From assembly GCF_013377785.1 (NCBI RefSeq), contig NZ_JABXWT010000001.1, positions 496,001-560,000 of the forward strand: a stretch of 64,000 nucleotides of DNA. Reading direction: 5' to 3'. The DNA comes from Ruegeria haliotis (lineage in GTDB: Bacteria > Pseudomonadota > Alphaproteobacteria > Rhodobacterales > Rhodobacteraceae). Position numbers and translations under genes: made by a program. This document shows, piece after piece, positions 29,014 through 38,181 of the stretch. Position 1 is the first letter of the stretch. Every line of letters starts with the position of its first letter. The notes under the pieces were generated by a model that saw only the letters and a list, made by a program, of their open reading frames with translations, was not told where the DNA came from and ran no database searches.

Positions 29014-29946
29014 TTAGCCCAAAAGGGTCAGCCAAAGCCAGACAGTCAGGATGGACGCTGCCGTGCCGATCAGGACCGAGGATGCAGCGACACGTTTGGC
29101 CCGGCCATACATGTTGGCAAATATGTAAGCATTGAAACCTGGTGCCATGGCAGCATTTAGAACGCCGGACCGGAACAAATCCTGCGGCAATCCTGTTGTT
29201 TTTCCGAACATCCATACAAGGCTTGGGTGCACCATTAATGAGATACCGCAAACAAACGCAATGGCGCGCAAATCCCCTTCGGGCCTGTATTTAACCAAGA
29301 CCCCGCCCAGAGCAAACAACGCCCCGGGAAGTGCCGCGCGGGTGACCAGGCCAAGGGCTTCGTCGACCACCGCTGGTATCGCAAGACCCGATAAATTGAC
29401 CAAGAACCCCAGCGCGATTCCAAGGATCAGCGCATTCTTGAACATTGCGGACAACACGGATCGGGCCATGCGCGTGCTACCGTGACCGCGGTTCCGAACG
29501 ATTTCCATCACCGTAATGCCAACGCCGTAGCAAAAGGGGGAATGGAAGGCGATGATCGCATAGTTGCCGGTCAGGTTTTCGGGGCCGTAGGCACGCTCGG
29601 TGATGGGCAGGCCCAGAAGGACCGAATTTGAAAACAAGCAGCAGAACCCGATGGCGACACAATCTTCCCATTCGCGGCCAAAGATAAAACGCGCACCAAA
29701 CAAACCGGCAGTAAAACACAGGGCAGCGGCTGAGTAGAAACTGGCCAACAGGCGGGGATCGAAACTGGCGCTGAGATCCAGATGCGCAATGGCCAAAAAC
29801 AGCAGGCAAGGAATAGCGAAGCCTTGGGTGAATTTCATCAACCCTTCGACATGGGCTTCTTTGAAGTAACCAAAGCGGGTCGCTGCATACCCTGCGCCGA
29901 TCACAAGAAAAACCGGAAGGATTACGTCAATCAGGTTCTGGAGCAT
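29014..29946 (-). CDS. AEC-family (auxin efflux carrier-like) transporter
   Basis: 310 residues from ATG 29946 (GTG 29955 is an alternative). About ten hydrophobic helices in two five-helix halves. Motifs such as V-F-L-V-I-G-A-G-Y near the start and N-S-V-L-L-G-L-P-I (residues ~106-114) are those of AEC/Mem_trans permeases, which export or import small organic anions such as malate or malonate. The substrate cannot be read from the sequence. It lies 57 bases downstream of the MBL hydrolase on the same strand. Confidence 0.9.
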   Translation of the reverse strand: MLQNLIDVILPVFLVIGAGYAATRFGYFKEAHVEGLMKFTQGFAIPCLLFLAIAHLDLSASFDPRLLASFYSAAALCFTAGLFGARFIFGREWEDCVAIGFCCLFSNSVLLGLPITERAYGPENLTGNYAIIAFHSPFCYGVGITVMEIVRNRGHGSTRMARSVLSAMFKNALILGIALGFLVNLSGLAIPAVVDEALGLVTRAALPGALFALGGVLVKYRPEGDLRAIAFVCGISLMVHPSLVWMFGKTTGLPQDLFRSGVLNAAMAPGFNAYIFANMYGRAKRVAASSVLIGTAASILTVWLWLTLLG

Positions 29947-30003
29947 GCGATCCACATCGGCTGTGCGCCAGTCTTTGATATCGCGTGCACGCTGGGCAGG
30001 GCT

Positions 30004-30801
30004 TTATAGCTCTTGATGGATCACCATGCCGTCATAGGCCGGGGTGATGTGATCGGGTGTTTCGGCATCGACCGTGGCATAGTCGAGATCGATATGCATG
30101 TTGGTCAGCACCGCTTTCTTCGGTTGCAGTTGATCGATCCAACCCAGTGTTTTTTCCAGATGTACGTGGGTCGGGTGTGGCGCGCGGCGCAGCGCGTCAA
30201 TTACGAGGCAGTCGAGCCCCTCCATCTCGGGCCAGGCGTCCTCATAAATCTCGGCTACATCAGGTAGATAGGCGAGCCGTCCCATACGAAAACCCAGCGA
30301 GTCTATCGAGCCGTGGTTGACCTTGAATGGTCGAAATGGGATCGGCCCACCAGGGCCATCGATTTCGAAGGCACCATCAATGGTTTTAAGGTCAAGGATC
30401 GGTGGGTAGGGCGACCCTTCGGGTTGGATGAAGGCATAGCCAAACCTGCCCAGCAACGCGTTCTGCGTGTCGCCATCAGCCCAGACAGGGACGCGCGTCT
30501 TCATGTTGAAAACGATCATCCGCAGATCATCAATACCGTGGACATGATCTGCATGCGAATGGGTGTAAACCACGCCATCCAGCCGCCCTGTGCCAGTATC
30601 CAGTAACTGACTGCGCATATCCGGCGTGGTGTCGATCAGGACTGACGTCGTACCCCCGGGGCCATCCCGTTCGACCAGCATCGAGCAGCGACGGCGGATG
30701 TTTCTTGGGTTCTGAGGATCGCAATCACCCCATTGTCCGCCAAGTCGCGGTACACCGCCCGACGATCCGCAGCCCAGAATGGTACAGCGCAGCGCAGTCA
30801 T
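30004..30801 (-). CDS. Metallo-beta-lactamase-fold hydrolase, PhnP-like
   Basis: 265 residues. I-L-G-C-G-S-S-G-G-V-P-R (start), the zinc motif T-H-S-H-A-D-H-V-H-G-I-D-D (residues ~79-91), and later His/Asp ligands in F-K-V-N-H-G-S and N-M-H-I-D-L-D-Y. This is the PhnP-like/cyclic-phosphodiesterase branch, commonly found next to tatD in alphaproteobacteria. Native substrate uncertain. The start overlaps the tatD stop by four bases. Confidence 0.92.
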   Translation of the reverse strand: MTALRCTILGCGSSGGVPRLGGQWGDCDPQNPRNIRRRCSMLVERDGPGGTTSVLIDTTPDMRSQLLDTGTGRLDGVVYTHSHADHVHGIDDLRMIVFNMKTRVPVWADGDTQNALLGRFGYAFIQPEGSPYPPILDLKTIDGAFEIDGPGGPIPFRPFKVNHGSIDSLGFRMGRLAYLPDVAEIYEDAWPEMEGLDCLVIDALRRAPHPTHVHLEKTLGWIDQLQPKKAVLTNMHIDLDYATVDAETPDHITPAYDGMVIHQEL

Positions 30802-31604
30802 GCAGCAGCCTTGTAACAGGCTGCTTTGTTGAAAAGCCGGTCGAAGTTGGCCTGCGTCTGGGCGGCAAATGCGGCGTAGTCCATGCCGAACACTTCGGCC
30901 CCTTTGCGGGCCGTATGTGCCGTGTAGGCCGGTTCATTTCGTTTGCCGCGATAGGGCGGTGGGGCCAGATAAGGCGCGTCGGTTTCGACCAGAATGCGGT
31001 CAACGGGCGTGCTGGCAAAGATGTCGCGCAACTCCTGACTTTTGGGGAAGGCGGCGATACCGGACATGGATAGGTGAAATCCAAGATCAATGGCTGCTTT
31101 CGCCAGTTGGGCAGAGGAGGAGAAGCAATGCATGACGCAGGTATAGGGCGCGTTGCGGTATTCCTCGGCCAGAATGCGGGCCATGTCGTCATCAGCAGCG
31201 CGGGCGTGGATGATCAGCGGCAAGTTGGTGCGCTGGGCGGCCTCGATATGGATGCGCAGGGATTGTTTCTGCATCTGGGCGCTGTCTGCGGTGTAATGAT
31301 AATCCAAACCGGTTTCGCCGATGCCGACGAATTTTGGATGCTGCGACAGCGCGACCAGTTCATCGACTGTTGCCATCGGTTCCTCGGCAGCACTCATCGG
31401 GTGCGTGCCGGTCGCGTAAAACACGGGCGCGTGGGCCTCGGCGATGGCGCGGACGGTTGGTTCGTTGCGCAGGCGCGTGCAGATCGTGACCATGCGGGTC
31501 ACGCCAGCCTCGGCCGCGCGGGTGATGATTTCGTCCAACTGCCCGTCAAAATCGGGGAAATCCAGATGGCAATGGCTGTCGGTAATCTGGGGGGTGTCGC
31601 TCAT
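30798..31604 (-). CDS. tatD: TatD-family metal-dependent hydrolase
   Basis: 268 residues of the TIM-barrel amidohydrolase fold. Metal site D-S-H-C-H-L-D-F (residues ~9-16), G-E-T-G-L-D-Y-H-Y (~96-104), and L-V-E-T-D-A-P-Y-L-A-P (~207-217). TatD proteins are Mg2+-dependent 3'-5' exonucleases implicated in DNA repair. Overlaps holB by four bases upstream and the MBL hydrolase by four bases downstream, so it is part of a coupled tmk-holB-tatD run. Confidence 0.95.
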   Translation of the reverse strand: MSDTPQITDSHCHLDFPDFDGQLDEIITRAAEAGVTRMVTICTRLRNEPTVRAIAEAHAPVFYATGTHPMSAAEEPMATVDELVALSQHPKFVGIGETGLDYHYTADSAQMQKQSLRIHIEAAQRTNLPLIIHARAADDDMARILAEEYRNAPYTCVMHCFSSSAQLAKAAIDLGFHLSMSGIAAFPKSQELRDIFASTPVDRILVETDAPYLAPPPYRGKRNEPAYTAHTARKGAEVFGMDYAAFAAQTQANFDRLFNKAACYKAAA

Positions 31605-32722
31605 CTGCTCTGACCGGCGGTTTCCTGTATCTTGAACACCGTATCTAGGACCAGAGCGGCAGGGTCAAGGTTCACCGCTTGCCCGTGTCGCCCGCGTGCT
31701 GTGATCACGGCTGCGATCTCGGCCCAGCGACGCGCTTGATCAGGCGAGGCGGATAGTCGGGCCAGCGTCTCTGCCTCGTTCGGGGCGGCCTCAGGCAGTG
31801 GTGGCGCACCAGTTGCACCTGTCATCGCCAGTCGTGCCAACGCCACGTCGATCAGTGTCAGCAGTAATTCGAACCGGTCCGCCGCGCCGCGTTGGGCAGC
31901 AGCCTCGGCCAAAGCCAACGCACGTTGTCGATCAAGCCGGGGGAGGGTGCCCAGTATTGCGATCAGTTCGGTGTAGATCTCCAACCCGCCCAAATTGATC
32001 AAACGGACTGCATCGCCCACCGACCCGGCGGCCAGCGCCGCAAGGTGATCTGTCTGAGACGCCAACTCAGCCCCGCTTTGCGTCAGCGCGGCTTGCATGT
32101 CCTCGGCCCCAAGCGGAGACAACCGCAATGTGCGGCAGCGCGACCGGATGGTCGGAAGCAGACGGGAGGGTTGGTGTGACACCAACAAAAGGGTCGTGCG
32201 TGCGGGTGGTTCTTCGAGCATTTTCAGAAGGGCGTTGGCCGCGCTGACATTCATCTCATCAGCTGAATCAACGATAACGATCCGGCGCCCGCCATCAGCG
32301 GAGGATAGGCCGAAGAATCGCCCGAGCTTGCGGATGTCATCCACAACAATTTCGTTCCGTAACCGGCCCTGATCGTTTACAGAACGGGTGATTGCGGCCA
32401 GCCCCGGCTCGGCGCCTGCAAGGATACGATGGCAAACCGGATGGTCGGGATCTATGCCCAGCGTTTCAGGCGGAGGAGGTGCGCCAAACAGCCCGTCGTC
32501 GTCTGTCGGCGGTGTGGCCAGCAGGAACCGCGCAATCCGCCATGCCAAGGTCGCCTTGCCAATGCCGCGCGGCCCGGTCAGCAGCCAACCGTGATGCAAA
32601 CGATCCGAATTGTAGGCGGATAGAAAAGCCTGCTCGGCCGCATCCTGCCCAAACAGGCAGAGCGTTTCGCGTGGATGCGGGGCGCCGGGCGCCTTATCCG
32701 GGGTTGGGGTGTCGTCGCTCAT
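31601..32722 (-). CDS. holB: DNA polymerase III subunit delta'
   Basis: Clamp-loader subunit, 373 residues. The AAA+ core has the P-loop-like G-P-R-G-I-G-K-A-T (residues ~50-58), a sensor region A-L-L-K-M-L-E-E-P-P, and R-S-R-C-R-T-L. A proline-rich N-terminal tail precedes it. The zinc-module Cys residues of some homologues are not evident. Lies three bases after tmk. Confidence 0.93.
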   Translation of the reverse strand: MSDDTPTPDKAPGAPHPRETLCLFGQDAAEQAFLSAYNSDRLHHGWLLTGPRGIGKATLAWRIARFLLATPPTDDDGLFGAPPPPETLGIDPDHPVCHRILAGAEPGLAAITRSVNDQGRLRNEIVVDDIRKLGRFFGLSSADGGRRIVIVDSADEMNVSAANALLKMLEEPPARTTLLLVSHQPSRLLPTIRSRCRTLRLSPLGAEDMQAALTQSGAELASQTDHLAALAAGSVGDAVRLINLGGLEIYTELIAILGTLPRLDRQRALALAEAAAQRGAADRFELLLTLIDVALARLAMTGATGAPPLPEAAPNEAETLARLSASPDQARRWAEIAAVITARGRHGQAVNLDPAALVLDTVFKIQETAGQSR

Positions 32723-32725
32723 GGT

Positions 32726-33352
32726 TTACCGCAAAGCTGCCATGACAATGTCTGTCACATCCTGCGCAACGCTGTCCATGTCCCGGTTGCCATCCACGAC
32801 GCGAAATCGGTCCGAGAATTCATCCGCCAGCGCAAGAAATCCGGCGCGCATCTGCTGTTGCAGGGCAGGACCAAAATCTTCGAAACGCTCTTCTGTGCCT
32901 TGCCGACCTTTGGCGCGGGACAGGCCGGTATCAGGATCCATGTCGATCAACATGGTCATGTCCGGTTCGCGTCCGATCATCAGGCTGTGCAATTGATCCA
33001 CCAGCCCGCGCAGATCACCGCGCGACAGGCCCTGATACATGCGGGTGCTGTCTGCGAAGCGGTCGCATATCACGATCTTTCCCGCAGCCAGCGCGGGTTC
33101 GATCGTGCGTTCCAGATGATCGCGGCGGGCTGCGGTGAACAGCAGAATTTCGGTTTCCGCAGACCAGCGGTCAGGATCACCCTCTAACACAAGACTGCGG
33201 ATTTCCTCGGCCCCGGGCGAACCACCCGGCTCGCGGGTCAGGACAACCTCATGGCCAGAACCTTGCAGGTGCTCAGCCAGCATCCGTGCCTGAGTCGATT
33301 TGCCTGATCCGTCAATACCTTCGAAGGTCAGAAACAACCCCGCGTGCGTCAC
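32726..33352 (-). CDS. tmk: Thymidylate kinase
   Basis: Converts dTMP to dTDP. 208 residues. P-loop F-E-G-I-D-G-S-G-K-S-T-Q (residues ~10-21), the T-R-E-P-G-G-S motif, and C-D-R-F-A-D-S-T for dTMP binding. Overlaps the carboxypeptidase gene by four bases and is followed by holB, a conserved pair. Confidence 0.96.
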   Translation of the reverse strand: MTHAGLFLTFEGIDGSGKSTQARMLAEHLQGSGHEVVLTREPGGSPGAEEIRSLVLEGDPDRWSAETEILLFTAARRDHLERTIEPALAAGKIVICDRFADSTRMYQGLSRGDLRGLVDQLHSLMIGREPDMTMLIDMDPDTGLSRAKGRQGTEERFEDFGPALQQQMRAGFLALADEFSDRFRVVDGNRDMDSVAQDVTDIVMAALR

Positions 33353-34515
33353 ATCGACTCCAGCGGTTTGTTGATGACGTCCTTCAGAACAATTCCACCG
33401 ACGGTCAACATGCGCACTAAAAATCCACCGATCGCCACATCCTCGGCCGCGACCAGAGGACGGCGGATTTCCGGTAGACCTTCAGGTTTGATCACCAGTT
33501 CGGCCAATTGCTGGCCTTTGGCAATCGGGGCGTTGATGGGGCCTTCATAGACAACTTCAGCCTCGACATTCTGAGCCCCCAAAACCGGGAACAACACAGC
33601 CAGATCCCCTTCGGGCACGAGGCCGACGGTTTTCTTGTCACCCATCCACAGTTTGGCTTCGGCTATCGGCGTTTCCTCGTTGGCAACTGTCCTCTCGACA
33701 AAATTACGAAACGACCAGTTAACGACGGACTCAGCCTCCTTAGCGCGCTGAGCGGTGCTGTCGAGACCCGTCAAAACAAAGATCACGCGGCGGTCGCCTT
33801 GTTTGGCGGATCCAACCAACCCGTAACCGGCTTCCTGAGTATGACCGGTCTTCAAGCCATCCGCGCCGATATTCAGCTTTAACAACGGGTTGCGGTTGCG
33901 TGCATTCGAAGGTGCGCGACCGTCAAACTCAAACACTTCCTCGGCGAACAGTGGGTAGTATTCCGGGAAATCGCTGATCAGCCGATCCGCCAGTACCGCC
34001 AGATCATGGACCGACATCATATGACCGGCTGCAGGCCAGCCATTCGAATTGGCGAAGTTCGAGTTGTTCATGCCCATCTGCTTGGACCGCTGAGTCATGT
34101 ACCGGGCAAATCCCGCCTCGCTCCCGTCGGGGCTGAGCGCTTCGGCGATGACCACGCAGGCATCATTGCCCGACAAGACGATGATCCCGCGCAGCAGGTC
34201 TTCGACCCGGACCCTGTCTTGCGTGTTCAGGAACATGGTCGAGCCACCATAGCTCATGGCGTGTTCTGACACCGGCAGCGTTTCATCCAGTGTCAGGCGC
34301 CCGTCCCGCAACGCTTCGAAAGCCACATAAAGCGTCATGAGTTTGGACATGGACGCAGGCGGCAACGGTTGATCCGCGTCTTTCGACAACAAAACGGTGC
34401 CGGTTGTCTGATCCATCACATAAGCCGCACGGGCCGAGGTATCAAAGGCGTGAACAGGTAAGGCTATTAAAGCCAACCCTAAGGTCAAAACGGATGTTCG
34501 CAATGAGGACAGCAC
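33349..34515 (-). CDS. D-alanyl-D-alanine carboxypeptidase (PBP5/6 class)
   Basis: Trims the terminal D-Ala from peptidoglycan pentapeptides in the periplasm. 388 residues with an N-terminal signal peptide (about 1-23). The serine active site is P-A-S-M-S-K-L (SxxK), with S-G-N-D-A (SxN) and K-T-G-H-T (KTG) motifs present. The C-terminal ~80 residues form the PBP5_C beta domain, ending in an amphipathic segment that usually anchors it to the membrane. Sixteen bases downstream of the SPOR gene. Confidence 0.94.
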   Translation of the reverse strand: MLSSLRTSVLTLGLALIALPVHAFDTSARAAYVMDQTTGTVLLSKDADQPLPPASMSKLMTLYVAFEALRDGRLTLDETLPVSEHAMSYGGSTMFLNTQDRVRVEDLLRGIIVLSGNDACVVIAEALSPDGSEAGFARYMTQRSKQMGMNNSNFANSNGWPAAGHMMSVHDLAVLADRLISDFPEYYPLFAEEVFEFDGRAPSNARNRNPLLKLNIGADGLKTGHTQEAGYGLVGSAKQGDRRVIFVLTGLDSTAQRAKEAESVVNWSFRNFVERTVANEETPIAEAKLWMGDKKTVGLVPEGDLAVLFPVLGAQNVEAEVVYEGPINAPIAKGQQLAELVIKPEGLPEIRRPLVAAEDVAIGGFLVRMLTVGGIVLKDVINKPLESM

Positions 34516-34530
34516 GCGGGGCCTCCTATA

Positions 34531-35670
34531 TCAGTTGGACGCGGTGAACGCGTCAGTAAAGCCAAGATCTTTTACGTCGTTCTGGATGGCCTTACGCTCG
34601 GCGCGGGTTGAGGCGGGTCCTACGAGAACCCGCCAGACTGTTTTGTCTTCGGTCTTCAATTCGCGCACGTCAGCCGACATGCCGTTTCTGCGAATTTTCT
34701 CTGCCGCGCTGTTAGCGTTGGCCTCGACGCCGAACGTGCCGATCTGAACATATGGCTTCGTAAGCGAGGAGGCGGTTGTCGCAGCCGCCGCCGTTGTAGC
34801 AGCCGGAGCGGCTTCGGTGGCGTCAATTGCTGCAGCGGCGCCCGCGATGGGATCAAGAGGGGTCTCGGTGATCTCGTTCGGCTCTTTCTTTTGCCACCAT
34901 TTCCGTTTGGCGGGTTTCTCTGCTGGCGCTGCGACCGGGGCATCCGTCAAAGTCGGAGACGTCACGGCCTCTGTCACAGTTTCAGTGGCTGTCTCGGTGG
35001 CCTCTTCAGATACGACAGCAGCCGCGCCTGCGGTCCCGGCAACCGCTGCCACGGGTTCTTTCTTTTGCCACCACTTCCGCTTGGCCGGCTTTTCAGGTTC
35101 AGCAGCGGCAGGCTCGACAGAGGTGTCCGATGTGGCTTCTGCCGCAGGTGCAGCTGTATCCTTCTCCGCGCTTTCGGCGGTTGGAGCGTCTTCTTCTGGC
35201 GCAGGCGGCGTCTCTTCGACCGCTTCGCGGCGTAGCGCTACGACGTTGATCTTTGTCGGCGATCCGGCCAGCATGCCCAATTTTTCCGCCGCCGCAGACG
35301 ATACCTGCAGGGCCGGACCCGGTTGACTGCGTTCGCGCCGGAACAACGCGCCGATCACGGTCTTGTTGTTGGCGTCGTTTTTTATCACCACACGCTCGGG
35401 TTGGGTGACATCGGGGTGCGCGACCCAGATCCCGCCCAGTGACGGGCGCCCATCCCACAGACCGGCTTCTGTCACCTCGAACACATCGGGCGCTTCGACA
35501 TCGCGCTGAGACCCGCTGGTTATTTGCGGCAAGAGTTCGATCGCGTCAGAATTTTCCTCGGGTTTTTCGGTCGATCCCGGAAACTCATCACATCCAGAAA
35601 GCACTGCCAAAGTCAAAGCCAGAAACGCCAGCCGTTTGGGCCCTGGGCGTGTCTCAATTGCTCGCTTCAT
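34531..35670 (-). CDS. SPOR-domain lipoprotein (RlpA-like region)
   Basis: 379 residues. Lipoprotein signal with L-S-G-C-D near residue 27. Residues ~75-135 resemble a septal-ring lipoprotein A-like domain (G-G-I-W-V-A-H-P, V-V-I-K-N-D-A-N-N-K-T-V-I-G). A long Ala/Glu/Thr-rich linker (about 150-300) contains two copies of K-P-A-K-R-K-W-W-Q-K-K-E-P. The last ~75 residues are a SPOR domain (P-Y-V-Q-I-G-T-F-G-V, then W-R-V-L-V-G-P) that binds denuded septal glycan. First gene of the minus-strand operon; a peptidoglycan or division role fits the downstream carboxypeptidase. Confidence 0.9.
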   Translation of the reverse strand: MKRAIETRPGPKRLAFLALTLAVLSGCDEFPGSTEKPEENSDAIELLPQITSGSQRDVEAPDVFEVTEAGLWDGRPSLGGIWVAHPDVTQPERVVIKNDANNKTVIGALFRRERSQPGPALQVSSAAAEKLGMLAGSPTKINVVALRREAVEETPPAPEEDAPTAESAEKDTAAPAAEATSDTSVEPAAAEPEKPAKRKWWQKKEPVAAVAGTAGAAAVVSEEATETATETVTEAVTSPTLTDAPVAAPAEKPAKRKWWQKKEPNEITETPLDPIAGAAAAIDATEAAPAATTAAAATTASSLTKPYVQIGTFGVEANANSAAEKIRRNGMSADVRELKTEDKTVWRVLVGPASTRAERKAIQNDVKDLGFTDAFTASN

Positions 35671-35872
35671 CTAATCATCCCTTGCCTGAAGGGGCCTCGT
35701 TTTCCGAGCCCCGCCGCCGGTCGACTGGTTCTGTGCGCCAGCCTGCTGCGGTCTTTCGTGCGGATCATAACGTGGGTGCCGTGCCATGGAAAGACTGCTG
35801 CGCGGGCTTCGGCAAGATTTCCCGATTTCGACTTGCCTCTGATTTGAGTTGGCCTTAGACCCTGCTTCACGC

Positions 35873-35962
35873 GGGGAGGTGGCAGAGTGGTCGAATGCGG
35901 CGGTCTTGAAAACCGTTGAACGTGAGAGCGTTCCCAGGGTTCGAATCCCTGTCTCCCCGCCA
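35873..35962 (+). tRNA. tRNA-Ser (anticodon UGA)
   Basis: Type II tRNA of 90 bases. The acceptor stem GGGGAGG pairs with TCTCCCC (one G-T pair), discriminator G, encoded CCA at 35960-35962. The anticodon stem GCGGT/ACCGT holds loop CTTGAAA with anticodon TGA at 35907-35909. There is a long variable arm (about 35917-35935), and the T-arm has GGTTCGAATCC. Reads UCA/UCG-type serine codons. No direct repeat of its 3' end was noticed downstream. Confidence 0.97.
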
Positions 35963-36433
35963 TAAAAACATGACGAACTCGACCACCTGAAACCGCGCGA
36001 GCGAATCCGAAGATATGCGGGTTCCCATAAGATTTCCCACGATCATGTTCCGTTCTTGTTCTGCCCCACAGGGTTTGAGCCTATTTGGCGAGTCGCTTTT
36101 GGCTATCCAAGCGGTGAAACGCACAGCGGCAACGCCCGTGCCAAGATCGATTGGTTGCTGATCGCGCAGTTGGGATCTAAGGCGCCGAGGTTCTGAATTC
36201 TACCGGAATCGGGAACGCAGATGATTGTTCTTTCACCCGACAGTGACACCACTCGGGGCACAATTCTGCCGGGACCGTTTTCAGGTGCGCCACTCGATGG
36301 GAATTTCGAGGATGATGTGTCAGGCAAGGCAACGCCGACGTATCGCAGGGCGATGTCGCTGCACAGGCAAGACAGACCGTTGCTGGCTTCAATTTTGGCC
36401 GACGTTGTCGTTGACTACTTGAATAGCGCCATT
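35963..36433. other. Gene-poor stretch after tRNA-Ser
   Basis: 471 bases with no convincing gene. A plus-strand frame (36221-36556) would encode 111 residues but has no recognisable family or ribosome site and runs into the 3' end of the opposite gene. Minus-strand frames here are antisense to the tRNA. No integrase remnant, attachment-site repeat or clear terminator was seen. Confidence 0.5.
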
Positions 36434-37018
36434 TCAGTGACGGTGTGGGTAAAGCCAAAAGGCCATGAGGCGCGTAAATCTTGGCATAATGACGTATGTC
36501 ATCAGGATTACTACGATGGCTACTGCAATTCCATTTGCCAAAATTGTCGGAATTGATCCGAATTCTGGAACGTACGCAAGGACGGCATGTACCAATAATA
36601 TCGTCGGAAAGAGTGCAACATATGTTGCTATGGCCATCTTATATGCCGGCGGCCTCGCCTCTGCATTAGCTGAGACAGGCAAGGTGAACCAGGTTTCCAG
36701 TCCGGTTAGCCAGGTCCGCTGAGGCTCACCTTCCGTAAACTCATCGGCGGCTGCAACGAGACGTGTGTGCTTGTTAGACACATCCCAGGCATGCAAGTTC
36801 TCATCGCTGTCGAAGGTACAGATCACTCGATATGCTGGCTGATGCGGTGGTGTCGGACGAACGACATGAACGCTGTTGATTCCAGGAGCGTTACCCATCG
36901 CGTCGGTAATATCACGGATCGCAGCTTCAAGCTGATGCTCTTTTCCGATCCTTGGCACCCGATCAATGATTTTCGTCGCACCCTCGCTAAGACGATTGCC
37001 AGCGTCATCGCTTACCAT
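36434..37018 (-). CDS. Antibiotic-biosynthesis-monooxygenase-like protein with two membrane helices
   Basis: 194 residues from ATG 37018, which has AAGGAG eight bases upstream; upstream in-frame codons add a poor 32-residue tail and are rejected. The N-terminal ~115 residues follow the ABM dimeric ferredoxin-like pattern (R-V-P-R-I-G-K-E-H-Q-L-E-A-A-I-R-D-I and a later T-W-L-T-G-L-E-T-W-F). Two C-terminal helices (about 127-150 and 157-180) and a R-L-M-A-F-W-L-Y-P end fit the membrane-attached COG3224-type family. Substrate unknown. It stands alone on this strand. Confidence 0.8.
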   Translation of the reverse strand: MVSDDAGNRLSEGATKIIDRVPRIGKEHQLEAAIRDITDAMGNAPGINSVHVVRPTPPHQPAYRVICTFDSDENLHAWDVSNKHTRLVAAADEFTEGEPQRTWLTGLETWFTLPVSANAEARPPAYKMAIATYVALFPTILLVHAVLAYVPEFGSIPTILANGIAVAIVVILMTYVIMPRFTRLMAFWLYPHRH

Positions 37019-37651
37019 TCCCGGTCTCCTTAATAGCTTTGCCGCCTCGTTATGACCGCATTTGACTGCCGCTAGGTGCGATCTTCCAAACAATTTGAAG
37101 AAGGAAGTAAGCAAGTGGCCACGGAGCCGTCGTTCGCTGCTGTTGCATCATCAAATGTCCACAATGGCAACTTTGCGCAAGAAGCGTATTTTGCAAAGTC
37201 AAAACTGTTCCGAAAAGCAGACTTTCATGCTTGGAACGACTTTGGCGCAAGGAGCCCTGCACGGCCATTTGTTGTGCGAGACAATACTGCGCTGGGGCAT
37301 GCTGAACGTTGGCTTTGGCACATGACAACTCCACGAAAATGTGCCCATCGCTGCACCACTTCGGTGTTGTGGCCAACTTCTCTAGCGAGATGGGATAGGA
37401 AGTTTGAATAACGTCATTGTATAGATTTGGTGTAAGTCATTTAGGATATGAGTAAATTACTCATTGCTACTGGTGGCCAATGACCATTGAATCGCGTTCA
37501 ATCGCCAATGTAGAGGCGATCAAATGACTGAACCGACGGCTGCTCTTGCATTTGTAGCCACGTTGCAATCCTGAGCCTTGGAGCGGGCGGTGGTCTAAAA
37601 TCTTTTAACTAATCAGAAATAATACCTCCTCTGAAAGTGCGCGGAGGTTTC
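37019..37651. other. Gene-poor accessory stretch
   Basis: 633 bases without a supportable gene. Several overlapping frames of 85-110 codons exist on both strands (for example 37076-37411 plus, 37050-37376 minus) but none has a family match, ribosome site or consistent codon use. The DNA is visibly more AT-rich than the nuo region. The end of the stretch holds a hairpin over the next gene's ribosome site. Confidence 0.5.
37624..37648 (+). promoter_or_regulatory. Hairpin sequestering a ribosome-binding site
   Basis: ACCTCC (37624-37629) can pair with GGAGGT (37643-37648), the Shine-Dalgarno sequence of the gene starting at 37652. Six-base-pair stem, 13-base loop. It could mask the ribosome site until melted or displaced, as in simple thermometer or autoregulated leaders. 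Seen directly as complementarity; function is inference. Confidence 0.4.
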
Positions 37652-38179
37652 ATGCAACACAATTTCGGGGACTTCCTCAGACATGGCGGCAATGGCCAGT
37701 ATATCATCGCGCGCCGACATGGGCAGGCTGTTGGCCGCCGGGTTGTGCTTTCGCTCAAATCGACCTTCCCAAATTACTCTGCTCTCCACGCCGATTTCAG
37801 CGTTCGTCTTGATCAAGTAATTGCTGAGAACACCCGGATTCTGCTGAACGCGCTGACACCGCCGGACACTGTGCCGCTCGTGACCGAAGCCGATCTGCGC
37901 GATGTTTCAGACGCGAAAGACGAGGCTCTTGGCGCGTGGGACTCGCGGTTGGAGAGCGTATTCAGCGCGTATCACACCCACCCGCAGCGGTTGCGATCTC
38001 TCCGCACTGCCCAGGAGGAACGCCTGCTGCGCGCTTTCGCAGGGCAGATCAACCAGCTTCAAGATGGGCATTGGGTGGTTTTGGACGCTGATCGTAATGT
38101 TGTCGCCGCTAGCAATCGTAATCTGGGAATTGGTGACGAACCAAATGAGCCCGCCCTCATCATTCGACCTTTGGGGTGA
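37652..38179 (+). CDS. Hypothetical protein
   Basis: 175 residues from ATG 37652, preceded by GGAGG. Cytoplasmic and largely helical, with E-A-D-L-R-D-V-S-D-A-K-D-E-A-L-G in the middle and a short beta-rich C-terminus (W-V-V-L-D-A-D-R-N-V-V). No signal peptide or membrane helix, and I do not recognise a family. Its TGA overlaps a GTG of the next frame and the following gene starts at 38182, so the two are probably one operon. Confidence 0.6.
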   Translation: MQHNFGDFLRHGGNGQYIIARRHGQAVGRRVVLSLKSTFPNYSALHADFSVRLDQVIAENTRILLNALTPPDTVPLVTEADLRDVSDAKDEALGAWDSRLESVFSAYHTHPQRLRSLRTAQEERLLRAFAGQINQLQDGHWVVLDADRNVVAASNRNLGIGDEPNEPALIIRPLG

Positions 38180-38181
38180 CC

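Noticed and set aside
35667..36124. Two minus-strand frames with G-R-Q-G-F-E-P-W and R-D-S-N-P-G motifs
   Set aside because: These are the well-known false proteins produced by translating a serine tRNA in antisense.
36221..36556. Plus-strand frame of 111 codons
   Set aside because: No ribosome site or family, and it overlaps the 3' end of the ABM-like gene.
37050..37411. Overlapping frames on both strands upstream of the orphan genes
   Set aside because: No conserved motif, signal or ribosome site; likely chance frames in AT-richer DNA.
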